Source: a virus. From it: a stretch of 29,287 nucleotides of DNA. The position numbers and the translations under genes were made by a program. The notes below the pieces were generated by a model. That model was not told where the DNA came from and did no database searches. It was given only the letters and a program-made list of their open reading frames with translations. The stretch spans positions 1-29,287 of the IMG/VR virus record IMGVR_UViG_3300033149_005458. The stretch is one strand, 5' to 3'. Positions 22,201-29,287 of the stretch are shown one piece after another (position 1 is the first letter of the stretch; every line of letters starts with the position of its first letter).

Positions 22201-22361
22201 AAACAGATTCAGGTACTGATGATGTGATAAAAAGATGGAATTTAAGCGGTCTGTCTGGTTCAAGTATCAGATTCAAATTTAGAAATAATGCCGCTGATGA
22301 GCCAATATCACTGGTTAAGATTGGATTAGTGGCAATACCTAAAGGAATTAGGAGGACATAA
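19230..22361 (+). CDS. Large beta-propeller tail hub / nozzle protein with receptor-type repeats
   Basis: A 1043-residue beta-rich protein. The N-terminal opening (EIKDFVGMNNTLHPSLLSDN, then SYFENGILKKRNGY) matches tail tubular B or stopper-type hub proteins. Residues about 85-470 form an extra domain with Asp-box-like motifs (SEDNGATW at 148-155, YSNDGGSTF at 253-261), as in sialidase and BNR propellers. About 560-1043 returns to the hub pattern: LYWSNIGDAEAWTTASDF, LRDTLLIFKYDSKG, VYFLDRFGIIETDG. The hub lies at the tail end, where the DNA passes. The inserted region may bind or cleave a host glycan. It is much larger than T7 gp12. Confidence 0.72.
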   Translation: MPIGKLKLPPISQQDYLRQEIKDFVGMNNTLHPSLLSDNQPTRLLNSYFENGILKKRNGYAKEGDYLTAKHTENFTSTTYRDGTNTTGDWTTDGTANLLTNTDDNVDTSTISAATGYSKDRHVVIDSTTNYIVMLYQDGTTGLRAVKSEDNGATWVKLDGTAGQTTITSDKNSYFSIWIDGNEDIHVVYQSDDSTSRVYYRKLTYSGGDWSVGDEKLIYAMSGYHGGHPTITVTSAGKIWISIWTTPGVKTYYSNDGGSTFICDTTFFIDTYPDTNVYPALILNNDEPFLVVQRRDASNNLTTYKSYEYDGSHWGDAVPIATTTVNADRQFSLTRKGDDDLWLVWKGANGIYVHNFTGGLWENWHTITSQSNDVYPQISTDGTNLWVIFSRYISSYVYEIDYRIYSNGSWDAWPAIVSDDKHNHYISIPLTISGQTFMPLAYREGTASPWTIKTRCIQLSGVIQSTGYNSGAGSQTYSAETVTTANGGTVGDFYYSESSDDGSTDPYSSWTTDISALSEQYIKFKCTLSTTRLDTSPTISRVSITYGGAKVVSLHSFTRSDGENYLLAIAGSEIYVRESGTSWVSIKSGLTADIPCTDCVFENFLIMTNGTDNVMRFDGAVEDGTIAVTQNDATVVGTGTSWNTQGSGELVAGGSIKLPDGNWWTIDSVTDDTHLELTSNWTGNTESGKTYTAYAVKDLEGSPPTGKYISSHKNHVFITGNSTHPTRLYWSNIGDAEAWTTASDFIDIDTDDGQLNTGLASLRDTLLIFKYDSKGQKKSVHGLFGSSSSDFSVRPLTTAYGAVSGYAVVTAPNAVYFLDRFGIIETDGINFRNISKYDIQSTIDNWNHQYLDKATAVFFDEKVFFAIPYSSSTTNNRILVYDLRERKGWGEHSGLNPSTFAVYTSSNTPELYFGDQTAVSTIFKWNSGTNDNDAAIDWIVETKEFNFDDYFAKKKFKYLYVFFEPTGAYDVTVSYALDGESSYTDLNETVETDSGTDDVIKRWNLSGLSGSSIRFKFRNNAADEPISLVKIGLVAIPKGIRRT

Positions 22362-22927
22362 TGGCAATTATACCTTTAGACGAGAGAGTTCAGAGGTTAG
22401 CAAGCAAAGGTGATCCTATTGCTCAAGCAATTACCTCTGTTTACAGATTTTTAGGTTCGCAGCAACTTGATGAGGCAAATATTGCTTTTAAAAGTATAGA
22501 TACAAAAAATATTAAAGACAATGCCGTTGACAAGACAAAAATAGCTCATACATTCGGCGCAAGCAATAAAGCTCCCTTAAATTATGTTCCTCTTTCTTCT
22601 GATGATGTGGTAATGAACAACAATAGTGAGGTTGACTGGACCGATTTAGATCTGACAAGCAGTACCAGCTCCACTGCAACCGTTGTCCACCTTTATCTGC
22701 AAATTAAAGACAACACAAAGTTTAGCTGGCTTGGAGTAAGGACAAACGGAGGCGGACATACTCGTTATCTGCAGGTAGGGGAGACGGATGTCTATCACCG
22801 CCAAGAATTTATAATTCCAATGGATTCCAATCAGATTATTGAATATGCAATTGATGATGCAGGAGGGAGTGCGGTTACCTCTGCATCTATAATTGTCTGC
22901 GGCTATTTTGAGCCGATGTATAAATAA
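22361..22927 (+). CDS. Tail-associated structural protein
   Basis: A 188-residue protein that starts with a helix (MAIIPLDERVQRLASKGDPIAQAITSV) and goes on with NIAFKSIDTKNIKDNAVDKTKIA. The C-terminal about 110 residues are beta-rich (TATVVHLYLQIKDNTKFSW, YLQVGETDVYHRQEFIIPMDS). The short helical neck followed by a small beta domain resembles a tail appendage tip. AGGAGG precedes ATG 22361, and that ATG overlaps the hub stop as TAATG. Function is inferred from position. Confidence 0.6.
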   Translation: MAIIPLDERVQRLASKGDPIAQAITSVYRFLGSQQLDEANIAFKSIDTKNIKDNAVDKTKIAHTFGASNKAPLNYVPLSSDDVVMNNNSEVDWTDLDLTSSTSSTATVVHLYLQIKDNTKFSWLGVRTNGGGHTRYLQVGETDVYHRQEFIIPMDSNQIIEYAIDDAGGSAVTSASIIVCGYFEPMYK

Positions 22928-22942
22928 AATAGGGAGGTATTT

Positions 22943-23443
22943 ATGGCATACCCAAAACTAATTCGGGAAGTCGGCAGGCCTCATGTCTATGAACTTGGCC
23001 CCGGCGGAGTTTATTCCCATGTCCCTTCAAAAAAAGAGTTTCTAAGAAGAGGATATAAGTTCAAGGATGTGCAGGAAGTCCCAAATATCGGGCAATATAT
23101 GTATGAACCTCTTTACGGCGCTTTAGAAGAAAAAATCAAAGGGTATTATGGTACTCTTGAGGAGCAGCTGGGAAAGAAACTTCAGAGCGAATATGCTAAA
23201 AGAGGTATTCTCGAATCTGGGCTTTATGGCAAAGCATATGCAGAACAGACAGGGGCAATCGAAAGACAGAAAGCGGCAGAATTGGCAAAAATTGCCCTTT
23301 CAAAACTCGAAGCCAGAACCACTGGTATGGAAAGAGGTATGGAATGGGGCAGAGAAGCACAAAGATTTAAATGGGAAGCAAAATCTCAGAAACAACAACA
23401 ACAATGGGATATGTTCCAAAAATTATTAGCAACATTAACATAA
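22943..23443 (+). CDS. Putative internal virion protein, coiled-coil
   Basis: A 166-residue protein with an N-terminal basic globular part (AYPKLIREVGRPHVYELGPGG) and a long helical second half (YGALEEKIKGYYGTLEEQL; KSQKQQQQWDMFQKLLATL). The small Gly/Ala spacers (GILESGLYGKAYAEQTGAIERQ) recall T7 gp14-type ejection proteins. GGGAGG lies before ATG 22943. It sits between a tail protein and the large ejection-type protein, as in podovirus operons. Function inferred. Confidence 0.6.
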   Translation: MAYPKLIREVGRPHVYELGPGGVYSHVPSKKEFLRRGYKFKDVQEVPNIGQYMYEPLYGALEEKIKGYYGTLEEQLGKKLQSEYAKRGILESGLYGKAYAEQTGAIERQKAAELAKIALSKLEARTTGMERGMEWGREAQRFKWEAKSQKQQQQWDMFQKLLATLT

Positions 23444-23453
23444 GGAGGTAAAG

Positions 23454-23861
23454 ATGCCAAGAATGATCACAAGAGAACAATATGGCAAATTTTTTGATAA
23501 AGATTTTCCTATTGATTATGACACTTTTGTTTCGCTTGTGAACAGAATAAGAGCATCAAGATTTACAGGCAGGAGTTATGGAAGGAGTTATGGAAGCAGC
23601 GGTAGAAGTACCTCTGATTTCTATGGCAGAAGTCCTTGGAGAGAAGAGTTAGCTATTGATTTGGAGAATGCAGTTAAAGATTGGTATAAAAGAGAAAAAA
23701 GCAGACTGGCAAATAATGAACCTCCTGGTTGGGAATCAGAAGATATTTATATTCCCATGCTTCAAGCAAAGTATGGTCATCTTACAGGTATGAGTCCAGC
23801 AAAAGTTGCCAGAATGTTCTATTCAGCAAGGCGACCGTATGAATCAGGTTTAAGGAGGTAA
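23454..23861 (+). CDS. Putative internal virion protein
   Basis: A 135-residue protein starting MPRMITREQYGKFFDKDFPIDY with AGGAGG just before it. Residues 37-52 form an Arg/Ser/Tyr/Gly repeat (GRSYGRSYGSSGRS) from a perfect 12-base tandem repeat at 23572-23595. The rest looks globular (SPWREELAIDLENAVKDWY; LQAKYGHLTGMSPAKVARMF). Its stop is two bases before the next gene. No family recognised. Position suggests an internal virion or head-filling protein. Confidence 0.6.
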   Translation: MPRMITREQYGKFFDKDFPIDYDTFVSLVNRIRASRFTGRSYGRSYGSSGRSTSDFYGRSPWREELAIDLENAVKDWYKREKSRLANNEPPGWESEDIYIPMLQAKYGHLTGMSPAKVARMFYSARRPYESGLRR

Positions 23862-23862
23862 A

Positions 23863-26800
23863 ATGCCTATTAACTGGGGTGCGGTTTTTAAAACCATTGG
23901 AAAAGATAAAGAATTTAAGAAAAGAATACAACAGCGTCAAGCTCAGAGGAAGCATGCTTTTAAGGTAGGAAAAAGTTTAAAACTGGGACAACCAATCAAT
24001 TCGGAGATAATAGCCAAAGCAGAAAGAGCTCAAGAATTTCTTAAGCAACCCTGGTATAAGCAATTAGGCAGAATGGTTACAGGCAGAGCAAAGGAATTTA
24101 GACCAACAGCCAAAGAACTATTTAAAGAAGCGGGCAAGGAAGTTGCCGGCAGAGGAATAAAATGGCTTAGCGATATGCTTTTAGCTCCAGAGACCGCTTT
24201 TGCACCAGGAAAGAAAGGTTTGACCAAGGAGCAGATAGAAAGAGCAAGGGCGGAGAAAAGAACAGTACCTCGCAGAATGGTAGGAGGAGCATTAGAAGCT
24301 GCCTCATATATTACAACCCCTGGTATAAGTAAGGGATTTTTGGGTGTGACAAAAGGACTTAAGGCAGCCAAAATCCCCTTATGGAGAAAAATAGGTAGAG
24401 CTGCTTATAGTGGTGCTAAAGAAATCGCTCCACTTGGTGCTTTAATAGGTGGGGGAGCTGAAGCAAGAAAAGTCAGAACTACCCCCGGCAGAATTTTAAA
24501 AGAAACAGGAAAAGGTTTTATTGGTGGTGCTGTTACTGGTGCAGCGACAGCTCCTCTTGGATTAGCAAAATGGCCGTGGGGTAGAAAAGGCACGAAAATT
24601 GCTAAATTGCCTCCTAAAAGAACCCCTTTTAAAGAAGGAACTAAAAAAGTAATCAGTCCTGTTTCTAAAGTTCCGAAAGAATTAGAGCCATTAGCAAGAG
24701 AGGCGAGGAAGTATAAGAGTGCGGAGGAGTTTGTGAATTATTTTACAAAAAACAAAAAAAACATTCCGCTGTCAAGAGAATATAAAAAGTATTTATCTGA
24801 ACAACAAGATTTTGTTAGCCGAGAAAAAGCAATTTATTCTAAATTAAAGAAATTGAAAAATAAGTATAAGGGGATAAAAGCAGAAGAAGCGACTCCGTCT
24901 CAAATTAAACAAGAAAAAATAGACAGAGAGCAATATATTAAATTAAATAATGAACTTAAAACAATTTTAAGCAAAAAAACATTAGCAAAAATCCCAGAGA
25001 CACCGATTAAAATTCATATTGGAGAAAAGGAATTAAGGCAACAACTTAAATCTTTCTACAACCAAGCAGTCAAAGGAGTAAAAGAAGTTAAGCCAGTTTC
25101 TAAAATTGTTCCAGAAGCAAAAAAATTCATCCCAGAGGCAATTTCAAAGAAAAAATTAACAATAAAAGATTTTAAAACAGATGATGATTGGTATAATTTT
25201 GGTGAAGTATTAAGTGGGAAAGAATTAAAAGGATTACCCGCTAAACAAAAAGATATAGTAAGTTTAGCAAAGAAATATAATACTACTCAAGAAGTAATAG
25301 AAAAAGCAATCAATAGGTATCAAGGTTTTATTCCTAAAATAGAAGGGGTAAAAGAGGCCAAAATAAAAGTTCCTGAAAAAGTTATCAGGCGAAGAGCAGT
25401 GGGTGAAATAGGAGAACAACGAGTCGGGGGCAGACCTCAGTGGTGGAAAACAGAACTTCCCAAAGAAGCAAAAGAAATTTCAGTTGAGGGTAAAGAAGCA
25501 GTTGAAGCAACTCCTTTTATGGAATGGATTGGAATGAAGCCGATGCGTGAAATTGGCAAAAGACATCCTGTGGCCGGGGATATAGTCAAGATGGGGAGAG
25601 AAGCACAACTTGGTTATGCCTTTGAAAGGCAGATTGGTTGGGATAAGGCAGAAAGTTTCTTCAAAGGATTATCAGAGAAAGAAGGAGCACTGGCAGTTAA
25701 TATCCAAGAACAGGGAATTAAAAATTTATCTAAATATCCCGAGAAAATTCAAAAAGCAGTTAAAGGAATGAGATGGTTTAACAAACAAATCAAAGAAATG
25801 GCAAGAAAAGAATTCGGAATTGATACTTCCAAGTGGGGTTTCACAGAAGAAAACTATTTCCACCATATGTGGACAGGAGATCAAGCGGTAGTGGCTGATG
25901 GTAAGATAATTGGTTTTGGTAAAATGAAAGATGCTTTCAAATTGGCACAGCAATACAAAGCTGTGCATAAAACTGCCAATGTGGTAATCAAGCCAAAATT
26001 TGTGATGAAAGATACTCCCACTACTCTACTTTCTCAAAAAGGTTTTTGGTCTTTTGTGAATAAAATAGCAGATAGAGTGGCGGTGACTCCTGAAGAACTT
26101 TTACAAGAGATGCGAGGAGTGGCAGCCATTAAACCGAGAGCTAAGTTTGTTGGTGCTTTTTTGCCAAGAAAAGCCAATCTTGAAAATTATATTAAAAATC
26201 CAGAATATGTCTATAAAACTCTTTGGAACAGAATATCAAGGAAAAAGTGGTTTGAACCATTTTCAAGAAAAGCTACTTTCAATCTTTCTAAAATTGAAAA
26301 TCCAGCTCTTAGAAATGAAATAGCGAAATATATTGAAGCAGTTTCTGGTAAATTTTATGAGCCAGTTTCAGTCTTGGGAGTGGATATTTCAAGACTTACT
26401 TCAGTTATTACAAAACTTGAATCATACTTAAAATTGGGTTATCGTCCTTCCACTGCTTTTGTTAACAGACTTCAGCCGCTTCAGATGACTTATCCCATTA
26501 TTGGTAATGACCTCTTTAGGGGTTCATTGATGCGTTTTACAAAATTGGGCAGGAAACTTATTAGGCAATCAAAAATTTTGGCTGAACAACCTAAATACTA
26601 TGCAGGTGAATTTATCCCAGCCAGAAAAGAGAAACTTTGGAACTTTCTTTATCTTTTTGGCAAGGCGGAGCAAGCCAACAGAGAAGAAACTCTGCTTGGC
26701 GGTTATTTATTCGCCAAAAGAAAATTTGGATTTGATAATAAAAAAGCTCTTGAATTTGGAAAAGATTTAGTGGCTGCTACTCAATTCATTTATGATGCTT

Positions 26801-27687
26801 CAGATATTCCCAGAATTATGCGTTCTCCCATTGGTAGAATGGCATTTCAGTTTAGACCATTTGTGATTAACTATCTCTATAATGCTAAAAATATCTTACT
26901 CGGCAAAGAATTAGGGGGACTTGAAAGGTATGGTATTAAACTTAGTAAAATGGACAAGACCACAAGAGCCATAAAGTGGCTTGGGGCTAACTTTGCCGTA
27001 GGCGGGCTCAGAACCATCTCTATGCTTGGTAAATATGCCTCAGTTGGTTTTCTTTCTTACTTGGCAATCAAACATCCTAAAGTTTTTCAGGGGGCATTAA
27101 ATTATGCAGGAATTGATATATCTGCAAGAGCAGGTGCAAATCCTATGGAGCTTATACCGGAGAGCGGCTGGGAGCTTTTGGGTATTCTGCCGGGAGATAT
27201 ACAGAAATTTTATAAGGCGATTAAAAAGAAAGATTTTAAAGAGGCAATGAAAATCAGTCCTATGGCTTGGAATGTTTATCAAGCACTTACCGTAGAAAAA
27301 GAAGCGGCGGTTCAGCCAACTACTTATGAAAGAATTCTGACTGCAGCGGGCTTCAAACCAGCCAGATTATCAACAGTTAGGGAAGCCCAGAGATATATTA
27401 AATACTTAAGAGAAGACCAAAGAACTTCTGTTTGGCAAATGCCCACTAAAAAAGCAATCCAGAATATGATCTACAATATCCAAGAAAGTAAAACTTATAC
27501 GGATGAAAAAAAGAAAGAAATTATCAGAGAGATTTTGAAACAATTAAAAATTCCTGAATCAGATTATCCTTATTATTTAGAACAGAGGAAAATAAGAATG
27601 CGAGAATCAAGAAAAAGAAAAGAAAAACAGCCAGAAGAAGAAGAACAGCCAAGAGGGTATTTTAAAACACTATTTAAATCTTTTTAA
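23863..27687 (+). CDS. Large internal virion (DNA-ejection) protein
   Basis: A 1274-residue protein in the position of T7 gp15/gp16-like ejection proteins. Residues about 75-235 are Ala/Gly-rich and hydrophobic (ALGALIGGGAEARK-type segments, GFIGGAVTGAATAPLG), which could insert in the host envelope. Residues about 270-505 are Lys/Ser-rich and charged, with the KSAEEFVNYF motif known from phage polyvalent proteins. They are also more AT-rich than the flanks. From about 540 on there are long alpha-helical stretches with aromatic clusters (ENYFHHMWTGDQAVV; YRPSTAFVNRLQPLQ). No polymerase, transglycosylase or protease motif was seen. AGGAGG lies 6 bases before the ATG. Confidence 0.65.
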   Translation: MPINWGAVFKTIGKDKEFKKRIQQRQAQRKHAFKVGKSLKLGQPINSEIIAKAERAQEFLKQPWYKQLGRMVTGRAKEFRPTAKELFKEAGKEVAGRGIKWLSDMLLAPETAFAPGKKGLTKEQIERARAEKRTVPRRMVGGALEAASYITTPGISKGFLGVTKGLKAAKIPLWRKIGRAAYSGAKEIAPLGALIGGGAEARKVRTTPGRILKETGKGFIGGAVTGAATAPLGLAKWPWGRKGTKIAKLPPKRTPFKEGTKKVISPVSKVPKELEPLAREARKYKSAEEFVNYFTKNKKNIPLSREYKKYLSEQQDFVSREKAIYSKLKKLKNKYKGIKAEEATPSQIKQEKIDREQYIKLNNELKTILSKKTLAKIPETPIKIHIGEKELRQQLKSFYNQAVKGVKEVKPVSKIVPEAKKFIPEAISKKKLTIKDFKTDDDWYNFGEVLSGKELKGLPAKQKDIVSLAKKYNTTQEVIEKAINRYQGFIPKIEGVKEAKIKVPEKVIRRRAVGEIGEQRVGGRPQWWKTELPKEAKEISVEGKEAVEATPFMEWIGMKPMREIGKRHPVAGDIVKMGREAQLGYAFERQIGWDKAESFFKGLSEKEGALAVNIQEQGIKNLSKYPEKIQKAVKGMRWFNKQIKEMARKEFGIDTSKWGFTEENYFHHMWTGDQAVVADGKIIGFGKMKDAFKLAQQYKAVHKTANVVIKPKFVMKDTPTTLLSQKGFWSFVNKIADRVAVTPEELLQEMRGVAAIKPRAKFVGAFLPRKANLENYIKNPEYVYKTLWNRISRKKWFEPFSRKATFNLSKIENPALRNEIAKYIEAVSGKFYEPVSVLGVDISRLTSVITKLESYLKLGYRPSTAFVNRLQPLQMTYPIIGNDLFRGSLMRFTKLGRKLIRQSKILAEQPKYYAGEFIPARKEKLWNFLYLFGKAEQANREETLLGGYLFAKRKFGFDNKKALEFGKDLVAATQFIYDASDIPRIMRSPIGRMAFQFRPFVINYLYNAKNILLGKELGGLERYGIKLSKMDKTTRAIKWLGANFAVGGLRTISMLGKYASVGFLSYLAIKHPKVFQGALNYAGIDISARAGANPMELIPESGWELLGILPGDIQKFYKAIKKKDFKEAMKISPMAWNVYQALTVEKEAAVQPTTYERILTAAGFKPARLSTVREAQRYIKYLREDQRTSVWQMPTKKAIQNMIYNIQESKTYTDEKKKEIIREILKQLKIPESDYPYYLEQRKIRMRESRKRKEKQPEEEEQPRGYFKTLFKSF

Positions 27688-27690
27688 TTT

Positions 27691-28020
27691 ATGTCAACTC
27701 AACACAGACATCATTTAAGCGAACAAGAAGCAGTAAATATCGGTTGGGATAATACTTTTGATGTGCCGGTAACTTTACCAGTGGAGTCAGACGGCACAAA
27801 TATAAGAAGAGCCCAGACTAAGTTAATGGCAGTTAAAGTTACTATCAGCGGTGATGATACTTATGTTGCTTATGCTCCTATCGGCACAGCACAATCTTCT
27901 GCCGCTTGGCAGTGTAAAAAAATAGCAGTTTCTGGTTCAGATATAACTATCACTTGGGCTGATGGCAATGCAAACTTTGACAATGTTGCCACGGATTTAA
28001 CAGCATTAAGTTATTCATAA
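27691..28020 (+). CDS. Small beta-rich virion-associated protein
   Basis: A 109-residue protein from ATG 27691, three bases after the ejection protein stop, ending at a TAA that overlaps the tail fibre ATG. It begins MSTQHRHHLSEQEAVNIGW and is beta-rich (KLMAVKVTISGDDTYVAYAP, GSDITITWADGNANF). It could be a fibre adaptor or small tail protein. No family recognised. The translational coupling with the fibre gene supports a linked function. Confidence 0.6.
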   Translation: MSTQHRHHLSEQEAVNIGWDNTFDVPVTLPVESDGTNIRRAQTKLMAVKVTISGDDTYVAYAPIGTAQSSAAWQCKKIAVSGSDITITWADGNANFDNVATDLTALSYS

Positions 28021-29287
28021 TGGCAAAACCACATTTTGACAATTTACTTTCAGAAATGGTGATGCACGACCATACCCTTACTGAACTAAGCGATGTTAAC
28101 GCGGGAAGCCCCTCTGACAACCAAGCTCTTACTTGGGATGCGGCGACTTCTAAATGGGTGCCTGAAACAATTTCAGGTTCGGGTGATGTCGTTGGTCCCG
28201 CCTCAGCAACTGATAACGCTGTTGTCAGATTTGATTCAACTACTGGAAAATTGATTCAGAACAGCGGAGTAACGATTGATGATTCAGATAATGTGACTCT
28301 TACGGGAAACATAACTATTGATTCTGATTCAGCAGGGATTGTCTTTGGCGATGAGCAAGACGCCACCCTTAAATGGGACAATACCAATGATATAGTTGCT
28401 CTGAACGAAGATTTGGAAATTGAAAGACTGGGTATTGGTTCGCACGATTTTTCTTTTGAAGGGACTAAACTTATAGCTGAAAATGACGGCGACCATTCAG
28501 TAGGGTTGTTCATCAGCCATAATAGTCTGGGAGATAACAGAGCAGGCGGGTTGTTAATGGGAATGAGCAGGGGGACTAAAGCCTCTCCCTCGGCAGTGGT
28601 AAGCGGAGACAGGCTTGGCTATTTCTTGGCAAGAGGTTATGATGGAAGTGCCTGGCAGCACCCCGCAGGAATCAACTATATCTCCGAAGGAACAATCTCA
28701 TCTGGCAATGTACCCTGTAAGGTAGAATTTCTGACTGGCTCTAATTCAAGCAACCGTTCAGCAAGATTAACCATTTCAAGCAGCGGGACAATAACCACCA
28801 CTGGAGCTTTCAATGCCAATAATTCAACATTCAATATCGGCAGTTATGGGAGTAAGCTCTTTGGCGATGTCGGTGTAACAATCAAAAAAGATGTCAATGC
28901 GGTGGCAGGCGTTGAGATGCACAATTCAAGCACAGGCGGAAATGCCGACTTCCGCTTTATGGTCTTGGATACAGCAAAAAAGTTCTATATGGCTTATGCA
29001 GTCCCTGGAAGCGGAAACACTGCCAGTTTATTCGGACTTACGAGGAACGCCACGGCATATATTTTCACCAATGTCGCCAGCGGAGGCACGGCAAGGGATT
29101 TCGCCATTGGCACGGTTGACGCCAAGGACTTGTATTTTGCCACCAACAACACCCAGCGGGTAAAAATAGCCAGTAATGGTAATGCATATATTGGCGACGG
29201 AGGAACTACTAATTATCTTGAAATAAAATCTGACGGTGAAATTAACTTACACGGAACAGCCAGAGTTACAAAGGATTTATGGATTGA
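28020..29287 (+). CDS. Tail fibre, 5' part (runs off right edge)
   Basis: An open frame from ATG 28020 to the window end (422 codons and no stop). It begins MAKPHFDNLLSEMVMHDHTL and then has repeated fibre-type strings: LSDVNAGSPSDNQALTWDA, GDVVGPASATDNAVVRFDS, GKLIQNSGVTIDD, and near the edge YIGDGGTTNYLEIKSDGEI. Such GPxSATDNAVVRFD segments are common in phage tail fibres and other receptor proteins. The DNA is visibly richer in G+C than the genes to its left, in keeping with frequent exchange of fibre ends. The overlap of its ATG with the preceding TAA supports the start. The receptor-binding end lies outside the window. Confidence 0.82.
   Translation, partial: MAKPHFDNLLSEMVMHDHTLTELSDVNAGSPSDNQALTWDAATSKWVPETISGSGDVVGPASATDNAVVRFDSTTGKLIQNSGVTIDDSDNVTLTGNITIDSDSAGIVFGDEQDATLKWDNTNDIVALNEDLEIERLGIGSHDFSFEGTKLIAENDGDHSVGLFISHNSLGDNRAGGLLMGMSRGTKASPSAVVSGDRLGYFLARGYDGSAWQHPAGINYISEGTISSGNVPCKVEFLTGSNSSNRSARLTISSSGTITTTGAFNANNSTFNIGSYGSKLFGDVGVTIKKDVNAVAGVEMHNSSTGGNADFRFMVLDTAKKFYMAYAVPGSGNTASLFGLTRNATAYIFTNVASGGTARDFAIGTVDAKDLYFATNNTQRVKIASNGNAYIGDGGTTNYLEIKSDGEINLHGTARVTKDLWI

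Noticed and set aside
1-29287. TGA recoding as in some candidate-phylum bacteria and phages
   Set aside because: TGA serves as a stop in several tightly overlapped genes (for example the ATGA overlaps), and no gene needs it read as an amino acid.
1-29287. tRNA genes, integrase, lysis cassette or attachment sites
   Set aside because: No cloverleaf-like pattern, recombinase motif, or holin/endolysin-type protein was found in this window. They may lie outside it.

Overview
This window is a contiguous piece of a tailed double-stranded DNA phage genome, or a phage-like provirus. Its virion module looks podovirus-like: HNH endonuclease, small and large terminase, portal, scaffold, an N4-gp56-like major capsid protein, a connector, a large beta-rich tail hub, internal virion proteins and tail fibre. 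The sequence is fairly AT-rich, arginine is mostly AGA, the standard code with working TGA stops is used, and many genes carry strong AGGAGG-type ribosome binding sites. No integrase, CI-like repressor, lysis gene, tRNA or CRISPR array was seen. The host cannot be named from the sequence. GCCTGCC/GGCAGGC palindromes scattered through the window resemble short repeats I associate with candidate-phylum (Patescibacteria-type) metagenomic genomes, but that is only an inference.

Layout. (1) 1-1239, plus strand: small early-type genes of unknown function, including one frameshifted ORF and one membrane-anchored zinc-finger-like protein. (2) 1242-2298, minus strand: a small acidic protein and a lambda O-like replication initiator. 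The initiator gene holds tandem 24-bp and 15-bp repeats and six ACTAGT hexamers, and is a likely replication origin. (3) 2299-2527: a control region between divergent genes, with a 25-bp-arm inverted repeat and a strong sigma70-type promoter whose -35 box lies inside a perfect 10-bp-arm palindrome. (4) 2528-4986: packaging genes, including two small genes of 50 and 53 codons. (5) 4979-12683: a tightly overlapped sugar and glycan cassette inserted between terminase and portal. It holds two NAD-dependent sugar-nucleotide enzymes, an ATP-grasp enzyme, a HAD-type phosphatase, a DegT-type aminotransferase and glycosyltransferases. One of the sugar enzymes is split by a complete 333-residue intein with a LAGLIDADG endonuclease. 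(6) 12658-16924: portal, scaffold and capsid genes. (7) 17059-18132: another glycosyltransferase, directly behind the capsid gene. (8) 18081 to the right edge: connector, tail hub, internal virion (ejection) proteins, and a tail fibre that runs off the window.

Working model (inference). The cassette makes an amino-sugar nucleotide by dehydration or epimerisation, then transamination, with phosphatase and ligase steps. The phage-encoded glycosyltransferases then attach it. Placing cassette genes within the packaging-head operon, and one glycosyltransferase right after the capsid gene, suggests late expression and perhaps glycosylation of the virion rather than only remodelling of the host surface.
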